Source: DASPJQ01 sp035299065 (lineage in GTDB: Bacteria > Bacteroidota > Bacteroidia > Flavobacteriales_D > UBA2798). Taken from it: a stretch of DNA of 64,000 bases. The position numbers and the translations under genes are program-made. This document shows positions 62,434 to 64,000 of this stretch, piece by piece; positions within the stretch are counted from its first letter, which is position 1, and every line of letters starts with the position of its first letter. Below the pieces are notes generated by a model, which made no database searches, had not been told where the DNA came from, and saw only the letters and a list, made by a program, of their open reading frames with translations. The stretch is taken from NCBI GenBank assembly GCA_035299065.1, contig DATGXI010000158.1, forward strand, positions 1 to 64,000. The letters are read 5' to 3'.

Positions 62434-63471
62434 TTACACCGTATAATTTGTACCTGCACCTATTCCGTGTTTAATTAAAAGTTTATTCAAAACCATATCG
62501 GCCAAAATGCGTTTTACAGTAGGTAAGGGAATATCCAGTTTTTCAGAGATTTCACCTGATTTGCAACCGGGATAACTTTCAATAAATACATAAATCTTTT
62601 TTTCACGGGGAGCCAGTTGTGATGCGGCACCTTGTAAAACCAGTTTTTTCATGAGTAAATTCTGTATGGTATTTAAGCAATCAAGAAAAAACATGACCCA
62701 TGCATAAACATCTTCACCAGGGCGTTCCTGCTGACATTGCATAAGCACTTTGTAATAATCACTCTTACGGTTTTCAATTTCATGCTCAAAACTCACATAT
62801 TGAATCCATGAATATCCTTTTTTTAACAGGAGTAGTGTAGTTAGCAGCCTGCTTAGTCTTCCGTTACCGTCCTGGAAAGGATGTATGCTTAAAAAATCAT
62901 ATACGAATAAAGCACACGCTGCAATTGGGTGTAATTCTTTTTCGCTGTTGTACCACTTCACCAGTTTGCGTATCGCATCTTCGGTAGGGTAACCCGGATC
63001 AGTTGTTTTAAATACAATGTATTTTGATCCATCGCGGTGTGTTGCCTCTACTACGTTGCTGTGCTGCTTATATTGTCCTTTGTGCCACTTGTCTTTTTGG
63101 CTATGTTTTAATAAAAGATTATGCAGGTTTTTAATACTGCTCTCGGTAACAGGAATGTCACGGTACGATTCCGAAATTAAATCCAAAACTTCAAAATAGC
63201 CTGCAACTTCCTGCGCATCTCTCTCATCAAGGGTTGAAATGTCGAGTGTATCCAGTAAAATCAATACTTCATGGTCACTCATCTTTGAGCCTTCAATACG
63301 TGTTGAAGCACCAACGCTACGCACCGTGGCTATGCCTTTTAATTCTTTCAGGCTTTGTCCTTCACGCCTTTCTATAGCCGACCACGAAGCATCAAAACGA
63401 TCAACACTGCTTAGTGCTCCGATAAGCTTCCAGTCGGGATTTAGAATCATATTGTTAATCAGTTGGTTCAT
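62434..63471 (-). CDS. Fic-family protein with inhibitory helix and C-terminal winged helix
   Basis: 345 residues from the ATG at 63471. An N-terminal inhibitory motif, S56-x-x-x-E60-G61 in ASTRIEGS, matches the class II Fic [S/T]xxxE[G/N] signature. The Fic core HPFQDGNGRLSR has the catalytic His197. A C-terminal winged helix-turn-helix (about 285-345: KIYVFIESYPGCKSGEISEKLDIPLPTVKRILADMV) is present. The enzyme should transfer AMP to a hydroxyl side chain, kept inactive by its own helix. The winged helix suggests DNA binding; a phased repeat array lies just upstream. The target protein is unknown. Confidence 0.94.
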   Translation of the reverse strand: MNQLINNMILNPDWKLIGALSSVDRFDASWSAIERREGQSLKELKGIATVRSVGASTRIEGSKMSDHEVLILLDTLDISTLDERDAQEVAGYFEVLDLISESYRDIPVTESSIKNLHNLLLKHSQKDKWHKGQYKQHSNVVEATHRDGSKYIVFKTTDPGYPTEDAIRKLVKWYNSEKELHPIAACALFVYDFLSIHPFQDGNGRLSRLLTTLLLLKKGYSWIQYVSFEHEIENRKSDYYKVLMQCQQERPGEDVYAWVMFFLDCLNTIQNLLMKKLVLQGAASQLAPREKKIYVFIESYPGCKSGEISEKLDIPLPTVKRILADMVLNKLLIKHGIGAGTNYTV

Positions 63472-63482
63472 TTGAATAATGA

Positions 63483-63571
63483 TACGCAAATATACGTAAA
63501 TATACGCAAATGATACGAAAAACTTTTATAAAATGATACGAAATGATACGAAAATATACGATCGTGATACG
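63483..63571. promoter_or_regulatory. Phased TACG operator-like array upstream of fic
   Basis: Eight copies of TACG begin at 63483, 63493, 63503, 63514, 63537, 63547, 63557 and 63568. The spacings are 10, 10, 11, then 23, then 10, 10, 11: two identical tetrads near the DNA helical repeat. Flanking bases make units such as AAATGATACG and AAATATACG. On the minus strand a TATATTTG -7 element (63494-63487) is embedded in the first tetrad. This suits cooperative binding, perhaps of the Fic winged helix. Confidence 0.75.
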
Positions 63572-63605
63572 ATGAAATAAATTTTGATAATCAGTGATTT
63601 GCCTG

Positions 63606-64000
63606 TCAGCGAACAACCGTTACGTGGCCCCTGTGTTCCTGGGCATCACCTGTTATGGTATGCAGTATAACCCGCCACACATAAACATCGTGTTTCACTA
63701 ATTGGCCTTTGTATGTACAATCCCATGGTTGCGTAATGTCAGTTGTTTCAAACAATAATTCACCCCAACGATCAAATATGTATAAGTGATAATCGGTTAA
63801 ACCGTAAGCCATGGGTTGAAAAACTTCGTTAAGCCCATCTCCGTCAGGCGTAACGGCATTTGGTGCATAAAAGGTTGGTTCTTCAAGAATGATAATTGGA
63901 TGAATGGCCGTGTCACTGCAACCGTAATTATTGGTAACAATCTGCATCACGTTGAATGTTCCTGTTGTGGTATAATAATGTTCAGGATTGGCAAGATTTG
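63606..64000 (-). CDS. Secreted protein with PKD-like domain and T9SS type B/gliding C-terminus (5' truncated)
   Basis: The frame runs off the right edge; a GTG and ATG near 63950 lie within it, but upstream codons are also coding-like. The visible part (131 codons) begins with a PKD-type ending (YYTTTGTFNVMQIVTNNYGCSDT), then has APNAVTPDGDGLNEVFQPM and LYIFDRWGELLFET, the hallmark of the gliding-motility-associated/type B T9SS C-terminal domain. It ends in HRGHVTVVR. The full protein is likely large, surface-exposed and exported by T9SS. It is upstream of, and on the same strand as, fic, separated by the array. Confidence 0.92.
   Translation of the reverse strand, partial: NLANPEHYYTTTGTFNVMQIVTNNYGCSDTAIHPIIILEEPTFYAPNAVTPDGDGLNEVFQPMAYGLTDYHLYIFDRWGELLFETTDITQPWDCTYKGQLVKHDVYVWRVILHTITGDAQEHRGHVTVVR

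Noticed and set aside
62434..63471. Toxin-antitoxin module or defence island around fic
   Set aside because: The enzyme carries its own inhibitory helix, no small antitoxin gene is adjacent, and neighbours are a peptidase, a lipoprotein and a T9SS protein.
63483..63571. CRISPR array
   Set aside because: Repeats are 4-10 bases at 10-11-base spacing without unique spacers, and there are no cas genes.

Overview
The window reads as an ordinary chromosomal stretch of a Bacteroidota bacterium. Five things point there. Two secreted proteins end in type IX secretion (T9SS) type A sorting domains, and a third, cut by the right edge, has a PKD plus gliding-motility/type B C-terminus. There is a carboxypeptidase-regulatory/TonB-dependent receptor. 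Several sensors have the TPR-kinase or Reg_prop/Y_Y_Y layouts typical of the phylum. A DUF5606 protein is present. Candidate promoters have the Bacteroidota -7 element TAnnTTTG, and most genes lack a Shine-Dalgarno sequence. I cannot fix the class or genus from sequence alone.

Layout. Bases 3-7230 hold three consecutive PP2C/SpoIIE-type phosphatases with different sensory front ends: a membrane/HAMP sensor cut by the left edge, a lipoprotein with 14 propeller repeats, and a TPR protein. A Rieske oxygenase follows. Bases 8596-16006 on the minus strand hold a T9SS cargo protein, ribonuclease Z, a CAP-like secreted protein, a leucine-rich-repeat protein and an unknown secreted protein. Bases 16055-27254 (minus) hold an acyl-CoA dehydrogenase and thiolase (beta-oxidation), a DedA protein coupled to an M3 peptidase, DUF5606, and a peptide-type ABC importer (binding lipoprotein plus two permeases, no ATPase).

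Bases 27413-28159 hold tRNA-Ser(GCT), a four-helix-bundle protein gene with a strong Shine-Dalgarno sequence, tRNA-Pro(TGG), a terminator and a nested 133-bp palindrome. Bases 28273-34516 hold housekeeping and accessory genes: pirin, a GNAT protein, a PepSY-like protein, topoisomerase IB, a DJ-1/AraC regulator, and a SRPBCC-VOC-VOC-small protein cluster. Bases 34616-42293 hold a TPR histidine kinase and LuxR-type regulator pair, two envelope proteins, a TetR regulator, and an orphan TPR kinase divergent from an envelope protein. Bases 42312-54666 hold a DUF5655-like protein, a putative gluzincin, a fatty acid desaturase, a TonB-dependent receptor, a secreted helical protein, an alpha/beta hydrolase, a large T9SS cargo protein, a TetR-MFS operon with a clear operator, a DUF983 protein and an AraC regulator.

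Bases 55034-59567 hold a compact signalling unit: FIST protein, multi-PAS histidine kinase, stand-alone receiver and a SpoIIAA-like protein. The window ends with a DPP-IV-type peptidase and lipoprotein pair, a self-inhibited Fic protein with a C-terminal winged helix, and the truncated type B T9SS protein.

The most distinctive signals are the helically phased TACG array upstream of fic, the nested cloverleaf palindrome after tRNA-Pro, the FIST-kinase-receiver operon, the triple SpoIIE operon, and the binding-protein gene whose signal peptide lies upstream of any standard start codon. I found no CRISPR array, insertion sequence, prophage or rRNA operon.
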